A stretch of 64,000 bases of DNA from Blautia sp. (GTDB lineage: Bacteria; Bacillota; Clostridia; Lachnospirales; Lachnospiraceae), in contig JALEJS010000022.1 in NCBI GenBank assembly GCA_022769545.1, positions 61,339 to 125,338 of the forward strand, written 5' to 3'. This document shows positions 19,180 through 29,575 of the stretch, one piece after another. Position 1 is the first letter of the stretch. Every line of letters starts with the position of its first letter. A model generated the notes under the pieces. That model saw nothing but the letters and a program-made list of their open reading frames with translations, was not told the DNA's origin and did no database searches. The position numbers and the translations under genes are program-made.

Positions 19180-21498
19180 CTATTTTCCAAATGCTTCCTT
19201 GATAACCTCTTTCATACTGCTTACAAATACAATATTCAGTCCGTCCTTAATTTCCTGATCCATCTCCTCGACATCCGGTTTGTTTGCCGCCGGGACAAGT
19301 ACCGTCCGGATCTTTGCATATTTGGCTGCAAGAAGTTTTTCTTTCAGACCGCCGATGGGAAGTACACGTCCCCGAAGCGTAATCTCTCCGGTCATCGCCA
19401 CCTCTGCTTTTACCGGACGTTCTGTGATTGCGGAAAGCATGGCGGTGGCCATTGTAATTCCGGCCGACGGTCCGTCCTTCGGAACCGCTCCCTCCGGAAT
19501 GTGGATATGTATATCATGCTCTGCAAAATACTCCGGCTGGATTCCGTGCTGATCTGCCACAGAACGGATGTAGGAAATACCTGCCTGTGCAGATTCCTTC
19601 ATCACATCTCCCAGCTGACCGGTCAGCATCATCTCACCTTTTCCCGGCATGACATTTACTTCTATCTGAAGAGTGTCTCCTCCTACCTGTGTCCAGGCAA
19701 GACCTCTGGCAATTCCCACTTCATCTTCTTTATTTGCCATCAGAAAATCATAGCGCTCTTTTCCAAGGAATTCTGACAGATTTTTTCTGGTCACCGTCAC
19801 CTTCTGGCAGCCTTCCTCCAGAATCATTCTGGCCGTCTTTCTGCAGATTTTTCCGATGGTTCTCTCAAGCTCCCGAACGCCGGCCTCCCTGGTATAGCTG
19901 TTGATCATTTTTTTCAGGGCACCGTTCTGAATGGAAAGCTGCCCCTTCTGAAGCCCGTTCACCTCCAGCTGTTTCGGAATCAGATGCTCTTTTGCAATGT
20001 GTTCCTTTTCATTTTCCGTATATCCGGCAATTTCGATTACCTCCATACGGTCCATCAGAGGCCTGGAAATCCCCTGCACATCATTTGCTGTTGCAATAAA
20101 AAGTACCTCCGAAAGATCCTGGGGAATCTCCACGTAATGATCGATAAAATTCGCATTCTGCTCCGGATCCAGCACTTCCAGAAGTGCAGCGGAGGTATCT
20201 CCTTTATAATCACTGCTTGTCTTGTCGATCTCATCCAGCAGCATCAGAGGATTTTTCACGCCTGCCTGCTGCAGTGCCGCGGTAATCCTTCCCGGCATGG
20301 AACCCACATAGGTTTTTCGATGGCCCCGGATTTCCGCTTCATCCCGGACACCGCCCAGACAGATCCGCACATATTTTTTGCCGAGCGCTTCGGCAACCGA
20401 TTTTGCGATGGAAGTTTTTCCGGTTCCCGGAGGTCCTACCAGACAGAGAATCGGGCTGCGTCCTTTGCTGGTCAGATGGCGGACCGACAAAAATTCCATG
20501 ATCCGTTCTTTCACATCCTTCAGCCCGTAATGCTGCTCCTCCAGTATCTCCCAGGCTCTCTTCAGATCATCCGAATCCTCTGAGCATTTGTCCCAGGGCA
20601 GAGACAGAAGTGTTTCTACATAACCTCTGAGAACCGTACTCTCCGCCGCGCTGGAATTCATGCTCCTGAAGCGGTCAATCTCCTTGCTGATCTTTTTCTT
20701 CACCTCTTCGGATGCTTCCAGCTGCTTCAGCTGTTCCCGGAAATTCTGCGCATCATCTGCCGTATTTTCCTCTCCAAGCTCCTCACGGATCACCTTGAGC
20801 TGTTCTCTGAGAATGTATTCCTTCTGGTTTTTATCCACTCGCGCACGAACCTTTTTCTGAAGCTCCCGGTTTACCAGCATCACATCAATCTCACTGGTCA
20901 GGATTGCAGCGACCATTTCATAACGGTCCTCCAGCGAAATGGCTTCCAGAATTTTCTGCTTATTCTGATAGCTAAGCGGAATATTGACGGATATCTGCCC
21001 GATCAGCTCTTCCAGATCCTCTATGTTCATGATCTGCGCAACCAGCTCCTTGCTGATCTTTCCATTCTCCATACAATATCGCTGAAACAGCTCCCGGATA
21101 CTGCGGTACATCGCCTCTTTCACCGGCTGCGGCGCATCCGGAATTTCCTCTTCCTCTATGAGAGAGACCTGTCCGCAAAGATACAGGCTCTCCTCTTCAA
21201 GCCCCAGAAGCCGCCCTTTTTCGATTCCTTCCACCAGCACACGCAGAAGATTCTGCGGAAGCTTCACAACCTGCTTCACATACGCAGTAACACCGATCTG
21301 ATACAGATCATCCATTCCCGGTGTTTCCACCTCCGGGTCCTTCTGTGTCACCAGAAAAACCTTCTGATCCCGAAGCATGGCAGCCTCAATTGCCTTTTTG
21401 GAACGATCGCGGCTCACGTCAAAGTGAACAATCATCCCAGGGAGAATCGTCGTTCCCCGAAGCGCGATCGTCGGTATTGCATTTATCCGATTCGTCAT
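19180..21498 (-). CDS. lon: ATP-dependent protease La
   Basis: A 772-residue cytosolic AAA+ serine protease. The N-terminal substrate domain starts at [23 protein letters not shown]. Walker A is [18 protein letters not shown] and Walker B is LMLLDEIDK. The protease domain has the catalytic Ser in [10 protein letters not shown] and the partner Lys in the later GLKEKLLAA region. Length is typical for LonA. It lies 17 nt after clpX and immediately before engB in one operon. Confidence 0.97.
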   Translation of the reverse strand: MTNRINAIPTIALRGTTILPGMIVHFDVSRDRSKKAIEAAMLRDQKVFLVTQKDPEVETPGMDDLYQIGVTAYVKQVVKLPQNLLRVLVEGIEKGRLLGLEEESLYLCGQVSLIEEEEIPDAPQPVKEAMYRSIRELFQRYCMENGKISKELVAQIMNIEDLEELIGQISVNIPLSYQNKQKILEAISLEDRYEMVAAILTSEIDVMLVNRELQKKVRARVDKNQKEYILREQLKVIREELGEENTADDAQNFREQLKQLEASEEVKKKISKEIDRFRSMNSSAAESTVLRGYVETLLSLPWDKCSEDSDDLKRAWEILEEQHYGLKDVKERIMEFLSVRHLTSKGRSPILCLVGPPGTGKTSIAKSVAEALGKKYVRICLGGVRDEAEIRGHRKTYVGSMPGRITAALQQAGVKNPLMLLDEIDKTSSDYKGDTSAALLEVLDPEQNANFIDHYVEIPQDLSEVLFIATANDVQGISRPLMDRMEVIEIAGYTENEKEHIAKEHLIPKQLEVNGLQKGQLSIQNGALKKMINSYTREAGVRELERTIGKICRKTARMILEEGCQKVTVTRKNLSEFLGKERYDFLMANKEDEVGIARGLAWTQVGGDTLQIEVNVMPGKGEMMLTGQLGDVMKESAQAGISYIRSVADQHGIQPEYFAEHDIHIHIPEGAVPKDGPSAGITMATAMLSAITERPVKAEVAMTGEITLRGRVLPIGGLKEKLLAAKYAKIRTVLVPAANKPDVEEMDQEIKDGLNIVFVSSMKEVIKEAFGK

Positions 21499-21515
21499 TT
21501 ATGTCATTCCCTTCA

Positions 21516-22829
21516 TCAGGCGGTTTCCGGTGTCCCTTTTCGGATCCGGGTATTTTTCCTGCCATTTTTCATCTTCTGGGCAGAATTATCTCCGCGCTCA
21601 ATGACAGGCTCCTCTTTTCCTTCCACAACCGCCTTTGTAATTGTACATTTCCGAATGGTATTGTCTGACGGAACACGATACATCAGATCCATCAGCACAC
21701 CTTCGATAATTGCCCGGAGCCCCCTGGCTCCTGTCTTACGGTCCATCGCCTGTTTCGCCATCAGCCGCAGAGCATCCTCTTCGAATGCCAGCTCCACCCC
21801 GTCCAGTTCAAACAGCTTATGATACTGTCTGGTCAGCGCATTCTTCGGCTCCTTCAGGATACGGATCAGTGCGTCTTCATCCAGTGCATCCAGCGTAACC
21901 ACCACCGGAACACGGCCGATAAATTCCGGAATCAGTCCGTACTTGATAAAATCCTCCGGCATGACATCCTTGAATACCTCTCCCACGTTCCGCTCCTGTT
22001 TTGCGGACACCTCCGCGCCAAAGCCGATGGCCTTTGTATCCTGGCGTGACTCGATCACTTTCTCAAGGCCGTCAAACGCGCCCCCGCAGATGAACAGAAT
22101 ATTTGTGGTATCGATCTGAATAAATTCCTGATGGGGATGCTTCCGTCCTCCCTGAGGCGGAACCGAAGCTACCGTTCCTTCCAGAATTTTCAGCAGTGCC
22201 TGCTGTACACCCTCACCCGACACATCTCTGGTAATGGATACATTTTCTGACTTTCTGGTGATCTTATCAATCTCATCAATATATATAATTCCGTACTGTG
22301 CTCTCTCCACATCGTAGTCTGCAGCCTGAATGATTTTCAAAAGAATATTCTCCACATCCTCACCCACATATCCTGCTTCTGTCAGAGTGGTTGCGTCTGC
22401 AATGGCAAACGGTACATTCAGAAGTCTGGCCAGTGTCTGTGCCAGAAGCGTCTTTCCGGAGCCGGTGGGACCCAGCATCAGAATGTTGCTTTTCTGCAGC
22501 TCCACATCCAGATTTCTGGATGCCAGAATTCTTTTATACTGATTGTAGACCGCCACTGCCAGCGCTTTCTTTGCCTCATCCTGTCCGATCACATAATCAT
22601 CCAGAATCGCATGAATTTCCTCCGGTGTGAGAAGATTGATCTCTCCATCGTCGTACACCTCGGACTGTCCGTACATTCCAAACTCTTCTTCCAGTATCTC
22701 AGAACAGATTCCAATACATGAATCACAGATATATGCCCCATCCGGGCCTGCTATCAGCTTTCGCACCTGATCTTCTGTTTTATGACAAAAAGAGCAGCGG
22801 ACTTTGTTATCTCTTATCTTATCTGCCAT
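21516..22829 (-). CDS. clpX: ClpX, ATP-dependent unfoldase subunit of ClpXP
   Basis: A 437-residue AAA+ unfoldase. The N-terminal C4 zinc finger is [22 protein letters not shown]. Walker A is [15 protein letters not shown] and Walker B is IIYIDEIDK. The ClpP-binding IGF loop appears as AIGFGAEV. The sensor region [14 protein letters not shown] is intact. A basic/charged extension of about 25 residues follows the usual end. It lies 76 nt downstream of clpP behind an AAGGAAAAT site. A second clpX-like gene enters the window at the right edge. Confidence 0.97.
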   Translation of the reverse strand: MADKIRDNKVRCSFCHKTEDQVRKLIAGPDGAYICDSCIGICSEILEEEFGMYGQSEVYDDGEINLLTPEEIHAILDDYVIGQDEAKKALAVAVYNQYKRILASRNLDVELQKSNILMLGPTGSGKTLLAQTLARLLNVPFAIADATTLTEAGYVGEDVENILLKIIQAADYDVERAQYGIIYIDEIDKITRKSENVSITRDVSGEGVQQALLKILEGTVASVPPQGGRKHPHQEFIQIDTTNILFICGGAFDGLEKVIESRQDTKAIGFGAEVSAKQERNVGEVFKDVMPEDFIKYGLIPEFIGRVPVVVTLDALDEDALIRILKEPKNALTRQYHKLFELDGVELAFEEDALRLMAKQAMDRKTGARGLRAIIEGVLMDLMYRVPSDNTIRKCTITKAVVEGKEEPVIERGDNSAQKMKNGRKNTRIRKGTPETA

Positions 22830-22869
22830 TTCTATTTATTTTCCTTTCGACTTCCTTTAGAACGAGACA

Positions 22870-22894
22870 AGACCCCTGTGAATGACAGGAGTCT
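22870..22894. terminator. Hairpin between clpP and clpX
   Basis: A 10 bp stem (AGACYCCTGT with one G-T pair) and 5 nt loop sit in the 76 nt clpP-clpX gap. On the plus strand it is followed by TTTTT; on the minus strand, the direction of the genes, only by TGTCTC. In the gene direction it could be a weak attenuator or an RNA processing site that sets the ClpP:ClpX ratio. Confidence 0.5.
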
Positions 22895-22905
22895 TTTTAT
22901 CTGCA

Positions 22906-23487
22906 TCATTTGTGCATTACAACACCGTCGATCAGCCCATATGCCTTTGCATCTTCTGCGGACATATAATTGTCACGGTCTGTATCTTTTTCCACAACCT
23001 CATACGGCTGTCCCGTATTTTCCGAGAGAATTTCGTTCAGTGTTCTTTTGGTCTTTGCAATATGATCTGCTACAATCTGAATCTCTGTAGCCTGTCCCTG
23101 TGCTCCTCCGGATGGCTGATGAATCATAATGGTGGAATTGGGCAGTGCATATCTTTTGCCCTTTGTCCCGCCTGCAAGAAGGAATGCTCCCATGCTGGCT
23201 GCCATTCCGATGCAGATCGTAGAAACATCACATTTGATATATCTCATGGTATCATAAATCGCCATTCCTGCGGTCACAGATCCTCCGGGACTGTTGATAT
23301 AGAGCTGTATATCCTTTCCCGGATCCTCTGCCTCCAGAAAAAGCAGCTCTGCCACAATCACGCTGGCACTGGCATCATTTACTTCTCCATCCAGAAAGAT
23401 AATACGATCCTTCAGAAGTCTGGAATATATATCGTAGCTTCTCTCTCCTCTGCTTGTCTGTTCAATGACATAAGGTACTAAACTCAT
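22906..23487 (-). CDS. clpP: ATP-dependent Clp protease proteolytic subunit
   Basis: A 193-residue serine peptidase that forms the double-heptamer chamber used by ClpX. The catalytic Ser is in [14 protein letters not shown], the His in [10 protein letters not shown], and the Asp in [14 protein letters not shown]. The start [25 protein letters not shown] is the classic mature N-terminus; an in-frame ATG 7 codons upstream is less likely. It follows tig by 45 nt. No separate propeptide is evident. Confidence 0.97.
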   Translation of the reverse strand: MSLVPYVIEQTSRGERSYDIYSRLLKDRIIFLDGEVNDASASVIVAELLFLEAEDPGKDIQLYINSPGGSVTAGMAIYDTMRYIKCDVSTICIGMAASMGAFLLAGGTKGKRYALPNSTIMIHQPSGGAQGQATEIQIVADHIAKTKRTLNEILSENTGQPYEVVEKDTDRDNYMSAEDAKAYGLIDGVVMHK

Positions 23488-23532
23488 TTTACCTCCCAAA
23501 GCACACATCTGCTTTTACTAACGGTCTTTCAA

Positions 23533-24819
23533 TTATACTTCTTTTGCGGCTTCTGCAATTACGGTAACTGCTTTCTGCACAGCCATGTCTTTCTTCATCT
23601 GGCCAAGCTCTGCCTCTCCGAGAAGTTCTTTCAGTTTGTCTGCTTCCATCTTATATGCTTCTGCCATTTTGGCGATTTCTGCATCCACTTCTTCTTCGCC
23701 CGGCTGGATGTTCTCTGCCTCTGCGATCTTCTCAAGAACCAGTCTTGTCTGAATTCTCTTAAGTGCCTGCGGCTTCATATCCTCCAGCATCTTATCTGCG
23801 GTCTGGCCGGTAAACTGGAAGTACTGTTCCATGGAAAGTCCCTGAGACTGCATTCTTCTTGCGAAGTCATCCAGCATCTGACGGGCCTGTGTATTGATCA
23901 TGGCTTCCGGAATATCCATCTGCGCATTTTCCACTGCTTTCTCTACAGCCGCATCTTCTTTTGCCTGAAGAGCTTCCTTTTCTTTTTTCTCTGTCAGGTT
24001 TTTCTTTACATCTTCTCTGTATTCCGCAACGGTATCAAACTCGGAAACATCCTTTGCAAAATCATCATCCAGCTCCGGTACTTCCTTTGTCTCGATCTTC
24101 TTGACGTCACACTGGAATACGGCATCCTTGCCAGCCAGCTCTGCTGCCTGATATTCTGCCGGGAAAGTAACCTTAACTTCCACATGATCACCGGCGTTTG
24201 CGCCTACCAGCTGATCTTCAAATCCCGGAATGAAGGTGTTGGAGCCAAGAACCAGCGGATAATCGCTTCCCTTGCCGCCTTCAAATGCAACACCGTCAAC
24301 AAATCCTTCGAAATCGATGGTCACAGTGTCATCCTTTGCAGCTGCGCGGTCTTCCACTGCCACTGTTCTGGAATTCTTCTCCAGCTCTTTTTTGATTTCT
24401 TCTTCTACTTCTTCCTCTGTCACTTCGGTCTCTGTCTTCGGAACTTCCAGTCCCTTGTACTCACCCAGTGTAACCTCCGGCTTCACTGCAACTTCTGCTG
24501 TGAAGATAAATGCTTTTCCCGGCTCTGCCTGAACCACATCGATCTCCGGCTGAGAAACGATCTCCAGCTCGCATTCATCCAGTGCTTTGCTGTAATGTTC
24601 CGGAATCAGCGCATTTGCAGCATCCTCAAGGAAGATTCCCTTTCCGTACATCTGCTCGATCATTTTGCGGGGTGCTTTTCCTTTACGGAATCCCGGGATG
24701 GAAATTTTCCCTTTCTGTTTCTGATATGCATTCTGCATTGCCTTGTCCAAATCTTCTGCAGAAACCTCAATGGTCAGCTTTGCCATGTTTTTTTCCAGTT
24801 TTTCTACCTGTAAACTCAT
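23533..24819 (-). CDS. tig: Trigger factor, ribosome-associated chaperone and prolyl isomerase
   Basis: A 428-residue chaperone. The N-terminal ribosome-binding domain holds the signature GFRKGKAPRKMIEQMYG. The middle FKBP-type domain reads DDTVTIDFEGFVDGVAFEGGKGSDYPLVLGSNTFIPGFEDQLVG. A helical C-terminal domain follows. ATG at 24819 has an AGGAGGAACAGGTAGC ribosome site. It is the first gene of tig-clpP-clpX-lon-engB, a conserved Firmicute order linking folding of new chains to degradation. Confidence 0.97.
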   Translation of the reverse strand: MSLQVEKLEKNMAKLTIEVSAEDLDKAMQNAYQKQKGKISIPGFRKGKAPRKMIEQMYGKGIFLEDAANALIPEHYSKALDECELEIVSQPEIDVVQAEPGKAFIFTAEVAVKPEVTLGEYKGLEVPKTETEVTEEEVEEEIKKELEKNSRTVAVEDRAAAKDDTVTIDFEGFVDGVAFEGGKGSDYPLVLGSNTFIPGFEDQLVGANAGDHVEVKVTFPAEYQAAELAGKDAVFQCDVKKIETKEVPELDDDFAKDVSEFDTVAEYREDVKKNLTEKKEKEALQAKEDAAVEKAVENAQMDIPEAMINTQARQMLDDFARRMQSQGLSMEQYFQFTGQTADKMLEDMKPQALKRIQTRLVLEKIAEAENIQPGEEEVDAEIAKMAEAYKMEADKLKELLGEAELGQMKKDMAVQKAVTVIAEAAKEV

Positions 24820-24914
24820 GCTACCTGTTCCTCCTTATATTTCGGTGGCTGTTTCATCCACTCTTCTCATGCTAATACAGATCAAAAAATACATATAAAT
24901 GCAGTCATTGTAAG

Positions 24915-24943
24915 AGTATAACATAAGAATCCCGAAAACGCCA
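24915..24943 (-). promoter_or_regulatory. Likely promoter of the tig operon
   Basis: An extended -10 element TGTTATACT (TATACT at 24915-24920) with a weak -35 TGGCGT 17 nt upstream. It lies about 95 nt before the tig start. No CIRCE or CtsR operator was recognised. Confidence 0.45.
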
Positions 24944-24981
24944 GTATTTTTTTATCAGAACCCCCGCTTTTTCGGCATATT

Positions 24982-25539
24982 TTACGCGCGATATACAATG
25001 GAACGGGCAATGTCATCTGCTTTTTCCTGTCCGAGCAGCTGCGCAATGAGATTCAGGCCGAAATCAATGGCAGTCCCCATTCCCCGGCTGGTCGTGACAT
25101 TTTCATCCACCACCACGCCTTCCAGAGATGTTCTGGCGCCGCACTCCTCCAGTTTTCCCATGAAAGACGGGTAACAGGTAGCAGTGCGTCCCTTCAGGAA
25201 TCCCAGCTCTGCGAAGATGCTGGGTGCCGCACAGATTGCCGCAATTTTTCCTCCCTTTTCATAAAAGCTGCGAAGCAGCTCTGTCAGCGGCTGATGCTCT
25301 CCAAGATACCGGGTTCCGGGCATGCCGCCCGGCAGTACCAGCATATCCGCATCTGAAAAATCGGTCCCCTCAAAAATCCGGTCTGTCTGCATCCGGATCC
25401 CGTGGGAAGTCTCGATCTCACGCTTTCCCTTGATGGATACCGTAGAGACCTCAATCCCTGCTCTCCTCATCAGATCCACCACCGTCAAACCTTCTATATC
25501 CTCAAAGCCGTCTGCCAGAAATACATATACCTTTGCCAT
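24982..25539 (-). CDS. DJ-1/PfpI family protein
   Basis: A 185-residue protein of the DJ-1/ThiJ/PfpI superfamily. The hallmark nucleophile elbow is AAICAAPSIFAELG with its Cys, and the conserved acidic residue lies in FLADGFEDIEGLTVVDLMRRAG. GGMPGTRYL and the C-terminal TSRGMGTAIDFGLNLIAQL are also typical. Members act as glyoxalases/deglycases or stress chaperones; the exact role cannot be read from sequence. The start MAKVYVF has a GGGAGGATTTG site; a longer frame upstream crosses the promoter and is rejected. Confidence 0.9.
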   Translation of the reverse strand: MAKVYVFLADGFEDIEGLTVVDLMRRAGIEVSTVSIKGKREIETSHGIRMQTDRIFEGTDFSDADMLVLPGGMPGTRYLGEHQPLTELLRSFYEKGGKIAAICAAPSIFAELGFLKGRTATCYPSFMGKLEECGARTSLEGVVVDENVTTSRGMGTAIDFGLNLIAQLLGQEKADDIARSIVYRA

Positions 25540-25567
25540 CTTCAAATCCTCCCGTGTTTTTGGTGTC

Positions 25568-25596
25568 ATTATAGCTGAGTCCCGAAAAAAAGACAA
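25568..25596 (-). promoter_or_regulatory. Promoter of the DJ-1/PfpI gene
   Basis: TTGTCT (25591-25596), 17 nt spacer, TATAAT (25568-25573). The predicted leader is about 25 nt and includes the ribosome site. Confidence 0.75.
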
Positions 25597-25693
25597 TGTT
25601 CCGTTCATGAAATTTTTATTAAATATGGCGACATGCTCCATTTTTGTGTGATTTTTGTGTATAATGAAAAACAAAAAGACTGGAGTTATATTT

Positions 25694-26161
25694 ATGGAAA
25701 TCGAAAGAAAATTTCTCATCCGCCAGGATCAGCTTCCGGAAAATCTCGCCGGTTTTGAATGCCGCCACATCCAGCAGGGCTATCTCTGCACGGATCCTGT
25801 CGTCCGCATCCGTCAGGACAACGAGGAGTATTATCTCACCTACAAATCCAAAGGATTTCTGGCAAGAGAAGAGTACAACCTGCCGCTCACTGCCCAGGCC
25901 TATGCGCATCTGAAGGAAAAAGCGGACGGCATCGTGATCTGCAAAGACCGGTATGTCATTCCTCAGGAAAACGGACGGAGCATTGAGCTGGATGTCTTTG
26001 GTCCGCCCTATGACGGACTGTTTCTGGCAGAGGTGGAGTTTTCCTCTCTGGAGGAAGCCAATGCTTACCTTCCGCCTGCCTGGTTCGGCGAAGAAGTAAC
26101 CCACTCTTCCCGTTACCACAACAGCACATTAAGCAAAGGAGTGCCGGCTGACAGCCTGTAG
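25694..26161 (+). CDS. CYTH domain protein
   Basis: A 155-residue stand-alone CYTH domain. The diagnostic N-terminal E-x-E-x-K appears as MEIERKFLI. Later alternating charged strands (VVRIRQDNEEYYLTYKS, ELDVFGPPYDGLFLAEVEFSS) line the triphosphate tunnel. Family members hydrolyse inorganic or organic triphosphates, and some make cAMP; small bacterial forms like this are usually triphosphatases, but the substrate here is unknown. The ATG at 25694 has a GGAG site. The gene is divergent from the DJ-1 gene and convergent with proC, sharing a bidirectional terminator. Confidence 0.88.
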   Translation: MEIERKFLIRQDQLPENLAGFECRHIQQGYLCTDPVVRIRQDNEEYYLTYKSKGFLAREEYNLPLTAQAYAHLKEKADGIVICKDRYVIPQENGRSIELDVFGPPYDGLFLAEVEFSSLEEANAYLPPAWFGEEVTHSSRYHNSTLSKGVPADSL

Positions 26162-26179
26162 CTGTCAGGGCACTCCTTT
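26135..26179. terminator. Bidirectional terminator between CYTH gene and proC
   Basis: An 11 bp stem AAAGGAGTGCC/GGCACTCCTTT encloses an inner CTGACAG/CTGTCAG stem. It overlaps the CYTH stop codon, has TTTT on the plus side and T-rich sequence on the minus side, and serves the convergent genes. Confidence 0.9.
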
Positions 26180-26197
26180 TGAAACATTTCAATTCAA

Positions 26198-26992
26198 TTA
26201 TAAACGCTTTCCTTTTTCTGCCGCTCCGTTCAGAGCTTCAAAAACGGCGCTCCGGAAACCATCTCGTTCCAGAATACGCACACCCTCAATGGTGGTTCCC
26301 GCAGGAGAAGTCACCATGTCTTTCAGCTCTCCCGGATGCTTTCCTGTCTCCAGCACCATCCTGGCACTTCCCAGAACAGCCTGCGCCGCAAAGGTATATG
26401 CCTGCTTCCTCGGCATTCCCTGTGCCACCGCCGCATCTGCCATCGCCTCAATGAACATGAAAACATAGGCAGGCGAGCAGCCGCTCACAGCCCCCACTGC
26501 ATCCATCAGACGTTCCGGTACGACCTCCGTCCGGCCGAAGCTGTCTGCGACACGACAGATCTGCTCCAGATCCGATTCTGTCACACGGCTTCCCACGCAG
26601 ATACCCGTCATTCCCTCGCCGACCTGGGCCGGCGTATTCGGCATCATTCTTGCCACCTTCAGAGGTTTTGCACACATCTCCTCCAGCCAGGCAAGCGTTT
26701 TTCCCGGAGCGATCCCGATCACCAGATGCTCCGGTGTCAGATCCTCTCTGACTTCCTTCAGTACTTCTTCATAAAACTGTGGTTTGACTGCCAGAATGAG
26801 CATTCGCGCTTTCTGTACAACCTCCCGGTTGTCACCTGTGACAGCCACTCCCAGACCTTCCCGGCTTCGCTTTCTTCCGGCTTCCGTCAGGTTGGATACA
26901 ATGATCTCTTCTCTCTCAAAGATCCCCTTTTTCAGTATGCCTCCGATCATCGCGGAAGCCATATTTCCACAGCCGATAAATCCGATCTTCAT
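26198..26992 (-). CDS. proC: Pyrroline-5-carboxylate reductase
   Basis: Catalyses the last step of proline synthesis, NAD(P)H-dependent reduction of pyrroline-5-carboxylate. The 264-residue protein begins with the Rossmann motif IGFIGCGNMASAMIGGIL. It has ARMMPNTPAQVGEGMTG and the C-terminal signature SPAGTTIEGVRILERDGFRSAVFEAL. The chosen start MKIGFIG lies just beyond the malQ stop. An alternative ATG at 27025, overlapping malQ, has a GGAAG sequence at plausible distance, so the exact start is uncertain. It probably shares the malQ transcript. Confidence 0.94.
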   Translation of the reverse strand: MKIGFIGCGNMASAMIGGILKKGIFEREEIIVSNLTEAGRKRSREGLGVAVTGDNREVVQKARMLILAVKPQFYEEVLKEVREDLTPEHLVIGIAPGKTLAWLEEMCAKPLKVARMMPNTPAQVGEGMTGICVGSRVTESDLEQICRVADSFGRTEVVPERLMDAVGAVSGCSPAYVFMFIEAMADAAVAQGMPRKQAYTFAAQAVLGSARMVLETGKHPGELKDMVTSPAGTTIEGVRILERDGFRSAVFEALNGAAEKGKRL

Positions 26993-27017
26993 GATTAAAC
27001 TTTTACCCGTTTTTCCT

Positions 27018-28529
27018 TTATGCATGCCAGTTACGTCTTCCATATCTGGTTGCCATTTCCAGCATTTCTTTCTGAAGCTTCTGTGAAAACTGTCCCTCCT
27101 TCAGTCTCCATTTCCAGTTTTTCCCCAGTGTGGAGGGCTGGTTTGTGCGGGCCTTATTATCCAGGCCCAGATAATCCTGCATGGGGATAATACAGGTATT
27201 GGCCACACTCCTCATGGCCATACAGATCATATCCTGATAAATTTCATCATCCTTATCATGGAAATTGTTCAGGTACTCCCGCACCATTTTCCGCTCGCTG
27301 TCACTGATGCTCTGGAACCAGCCCACCAGTGTCTCATTGTCATGCGTGCCGGTATACGCCACACAGTTTCTGGGATAATTATGGGGCAGATAATCACTGG
27401 CATTTCCGGTATCTCTCTCATCAAAGGCAAATTCCAGCACCTTCATATTCGGATATCCGCTCTCTGCCACAAGACGTTTGACTGAATCCGTCATAAAGCC
27501 CAGATCCTCCGCGATGATATCACGCTCTCCCAGTCTCCAGGAAACGGTCCGGAACAGATCCATGCCGGGGCCTTTTTCCCACCAGCCGTTCTGCGCATCC
27601 TTGTCTCCGAAAGGAATGGCATAATACTCGTCAAATCCCCGGAAATGGTCAATGCGCAGAATATCATACATGGTAAAGCAATGTGCAATGCGCTTCACCC
27701 ACCAGTCAAACCCGGACTGTCTGTGCACTTCCCAGTTGTAAAGCGGATTTCCCCACAGCTGTCCCGTTGCAGAAAAGCCATCCGGCGGACAGCCGGCTAC
27801 CTGCGTGGGCTGATTGTTTTCATCCAGCTTAAACAGCCAGGGGCTTGCCCATGTATCTGCGCTGTCCATGGCAACATAGATGGGAATATCTCCAATGATC
27901 CGGATTCCCCTTTCATTGGCATACTTTTTCAGCTTCCACCACTGCTCATAAAACTTGAACTGCATGTATTCCTGAAATTCGATATCAAAATACAGCTCTT
28001 CCCGGTAATAATCCAGGGCGTTCTGCCAGCGCAGACGGATATCCTCCGCCCACTCCGACCAGGGAACTCCTCCGAAACGGTCCTTCACCGCCATAAACAG
28101 TGCATAATCCTTCAGCCAGTATCCCTGTTCCTGCTGGAATCTCACAAAATCCGGATTCTGACTGATATTGCTGCGCTCATATGCCTTTCGAAGCAGCTTC
28201 AGCCTGCCCTTATATATTTTTTCATAATCAATGCCGGAAGGATCATCTCCGAAATCCACACGGTCACATTCCTTCTTTGTGAGAACTCCTTCTTCGATCA
28301 GATCCTCCAGACTGATAAAATAGGGATTTCCGGCAAAGGTGGAAAAGGACTGGTAGGGCGAATCCCCATAGCTGGTTGGCCCCAGAGGAAGAATCTGCCA
28401 GCAGCCCTGTCCAGCTGCCTTCAGTGCATCTACAAACTCATATGCGCTTTTGGAAAAGCATCCGATTCCGTATTTTGACGGCAGACTGCTGACAGGAAGC
28501 AGTACGCCGCATTCTCTTTGTTCTCTCAT
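27018..28529 (-). CDS. malQ: 4-alpha-glucanotransferase (amylomaltase, GH77)
   Basis: A 503-residue GH77 enzyme that disproportionates maltodextrins in the cytosol. Recognisable active-site segments are ILRIDHFRGFDEYYAIP with the catalytic Asp, DIIAEDLG with the acid/base Glu, and YTGTHDNETLVGW. N-terminal LPVSSLPSKYGIG and QSFSTFAGNPYFISLE are family typical. The ATG at 28529 follows AGGAGGATTGTATC; an upstream in-frame ATG is less well placed. Glycogen or starch metabolism fits the GH13 amylase at 59 kb, but the two are not linked. Confidence 0.96.
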   Translation of the reverse strand: MREQRECGVLLPVSSLPSKYGIGCFSKSAYEFVDALKAAGQGCWQILPLGPTSYGDSPYQSFSTFAGNPYFISLEDLIEEGVLTKKECDRVDFGDDPSGIDYEKIYKGRLKLLRKAYERSNISQNPDFVRFQQEQGYWLKDYALFMAVKDRFGGVPWSEWAEDIRLRWQNALDYYREELYFDIEFQEYMQFKFYEQWWKLKKYANERGIRIIGDIPIYVAMDSADTWASPWLFKLDENNQPTQVAGCPPDGFSATGQLWGNPLYNWEVHRQSGFDWWVKRIAHCFTMYDILRIDHFRGFDEYYAIPFGDKDAQNGWWEKGPGMDLFRTVSWRLGERDIIAEDLGFMTDSVKRLVAESGYPNMKVLEFAFDERDTGNASDYLPHNYPRNCVAYTGTHDNETLVGWFQSISDSERKMVREYLNNFHDKDDEIYQDMICMAMRSVANTCIIPMQDYLGLDNKARTNQPSTLGKNWKWRLKEGQFSQKLQKEMLEMATRYGRRNWHA

Positions 28530-28551
28530 GATACAATCCTCCTGTCTTATC

Positions 28552-28581
28552 ATTGTACCATCAATTCCGTCTATTTCACAA
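28552..28581 (-). promoter_or_regulatory. Probable promoter of malQ
   Basis: TTGTGA (28576-28581), 18 nt spacer, TACAAT (28552-28557). It is about 25 nt before the malQ start. Confidence 0.6.
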
Positions 28582-28627
28582 TGTCACATTCTCAAGATTT
28601 ATATTAATTTGTGATGGTTGTTACGGT

Positions 28628-29560
28628 TCACCGGGAACAGCAAAAAAGCAGTTCCTCCCAGCGTCTGTCCACTTCCTTCTGGAATTCTTCAATCAGATAC
28701 TCGTTTTCCTTTTTGAAAAGATGGCGGAATCTGCCCTGCGGTTTCAGGAAATCCTCGATCGGAAGCTTGTTCTTCGGCTCGTAATTCAGGATCCACTTTC
28801 CTTCCACCACTTCAAAAAGAGGCCAGTAACATGTCTCCACGCCCAATCTGCAGATTTCCATGATATCCGGTGTATTGTATCTCCATCCACGGGGGCATGG
28901 TGCCATAATATTCAGGAAAGCTGCTCCCGGTGTGTAAATTGCCCTCTCCGCCTTCTGGTGCAGATCCTTGAAATTTTTCCAGAAGGTTGTCTGTCCCACA
29001 TACGGGACATCATGTGCAGCAATAATGGAAGCCAGATCCTTCCGGTTCTGAGGCTTTCCGTTGCTCTTTGAACCTACGGGTGTCGTCGTGGTGTCCGCAT
29101 ACATGGGCGTCGCCGAAGAACGCTGAATACCGGTATTCATATATGCACCGTTATCATAGCAGACATAAACCATGTCATGGTTTCGTTCCATAGCTCCGGA
29201 GAGCGACTGGAATCCGATATCATAGGTACCGCCGTCTCCTCCGAAGGTGATAAATTTGTATGTCTCGTCCAGTTTTCCTTTTCTCTTCAGTGCTTTATAC
29301 GCACCTTCCACGCCGCCCATGGTCGCTCCTGCATTTTCAAATGCATTGTGAATGTAGCTGTCCTCCCAGGCCGTATATGGATATGTAAAAGTAGAAACCT
29401 CCAGGCAGCCGGTCGCATTGCCGATGACTGCCTTGTCCCCCTCATGAAGTCCACGCAGCACATTCCGTACTGCAATGGTGCCGCCGCAGCCTGCACACAT
29501 TCTGTGTCCCGGAGCCAGACGCTCCGGCTTGCTCATTGTCTCTTTAAAATTATAGCTCAT
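28628..29560 (-). CDS. porB: 2-oxoacid:ferredoxin oxidoreductase beta subunit
   Basis: A 310-residue TPP-binding subunit. RMCAGCGGTIAVRNVLRG near the N-terminus and GDGGTYDIGFQSLSGAMERNHDMVYVCYDNGAYMNTG form the GDG...N thiamine-diphosphate motif. With porC, porD and porA it makes the four-subunit enzyme that oxidises pyruvate or a related 2-oxoacid to the acyl-CoA, CO2 and reduced ferredoxin. It is last in the porC-porD-porA-porB operon. The substrate (pyruvate, branched-chain or aromatic 2-oxoacid) cannot be settled from sequence alone; the subunits most resemble pyruvate-type. Confidence 0.93.
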   Translation of the reverse strand: MSYNFKETMSKPERLAPGHRMCAGCGGTIAVRNVLRGLHEGDKAVIGNATGCLEVSTFTYPYTAWEDSYIHNAFENAGATMGGVEGAYKALKRKGKLDETYKFITFGGDGGTYDIGFQSLSGAMERNHDMVYVCYDNGAYMNTGIQRSSATPMYADTTTTPVGSKSNGKPQNRKDLASIIAAHDVPYVGQTTFWKNFKDLHQKAERAIYTPGAAFLNIMAPCPRGWRYNTPDIMEICRLGVETCYWPLFEVVEGKWILNYEPKNKLPIEDFLKPQGRFRHLFKKENEYLIEEFQKEVDRRWEELLFCCSR

Positions 29561-29575
29561 GTTCCGTCCGCCTCC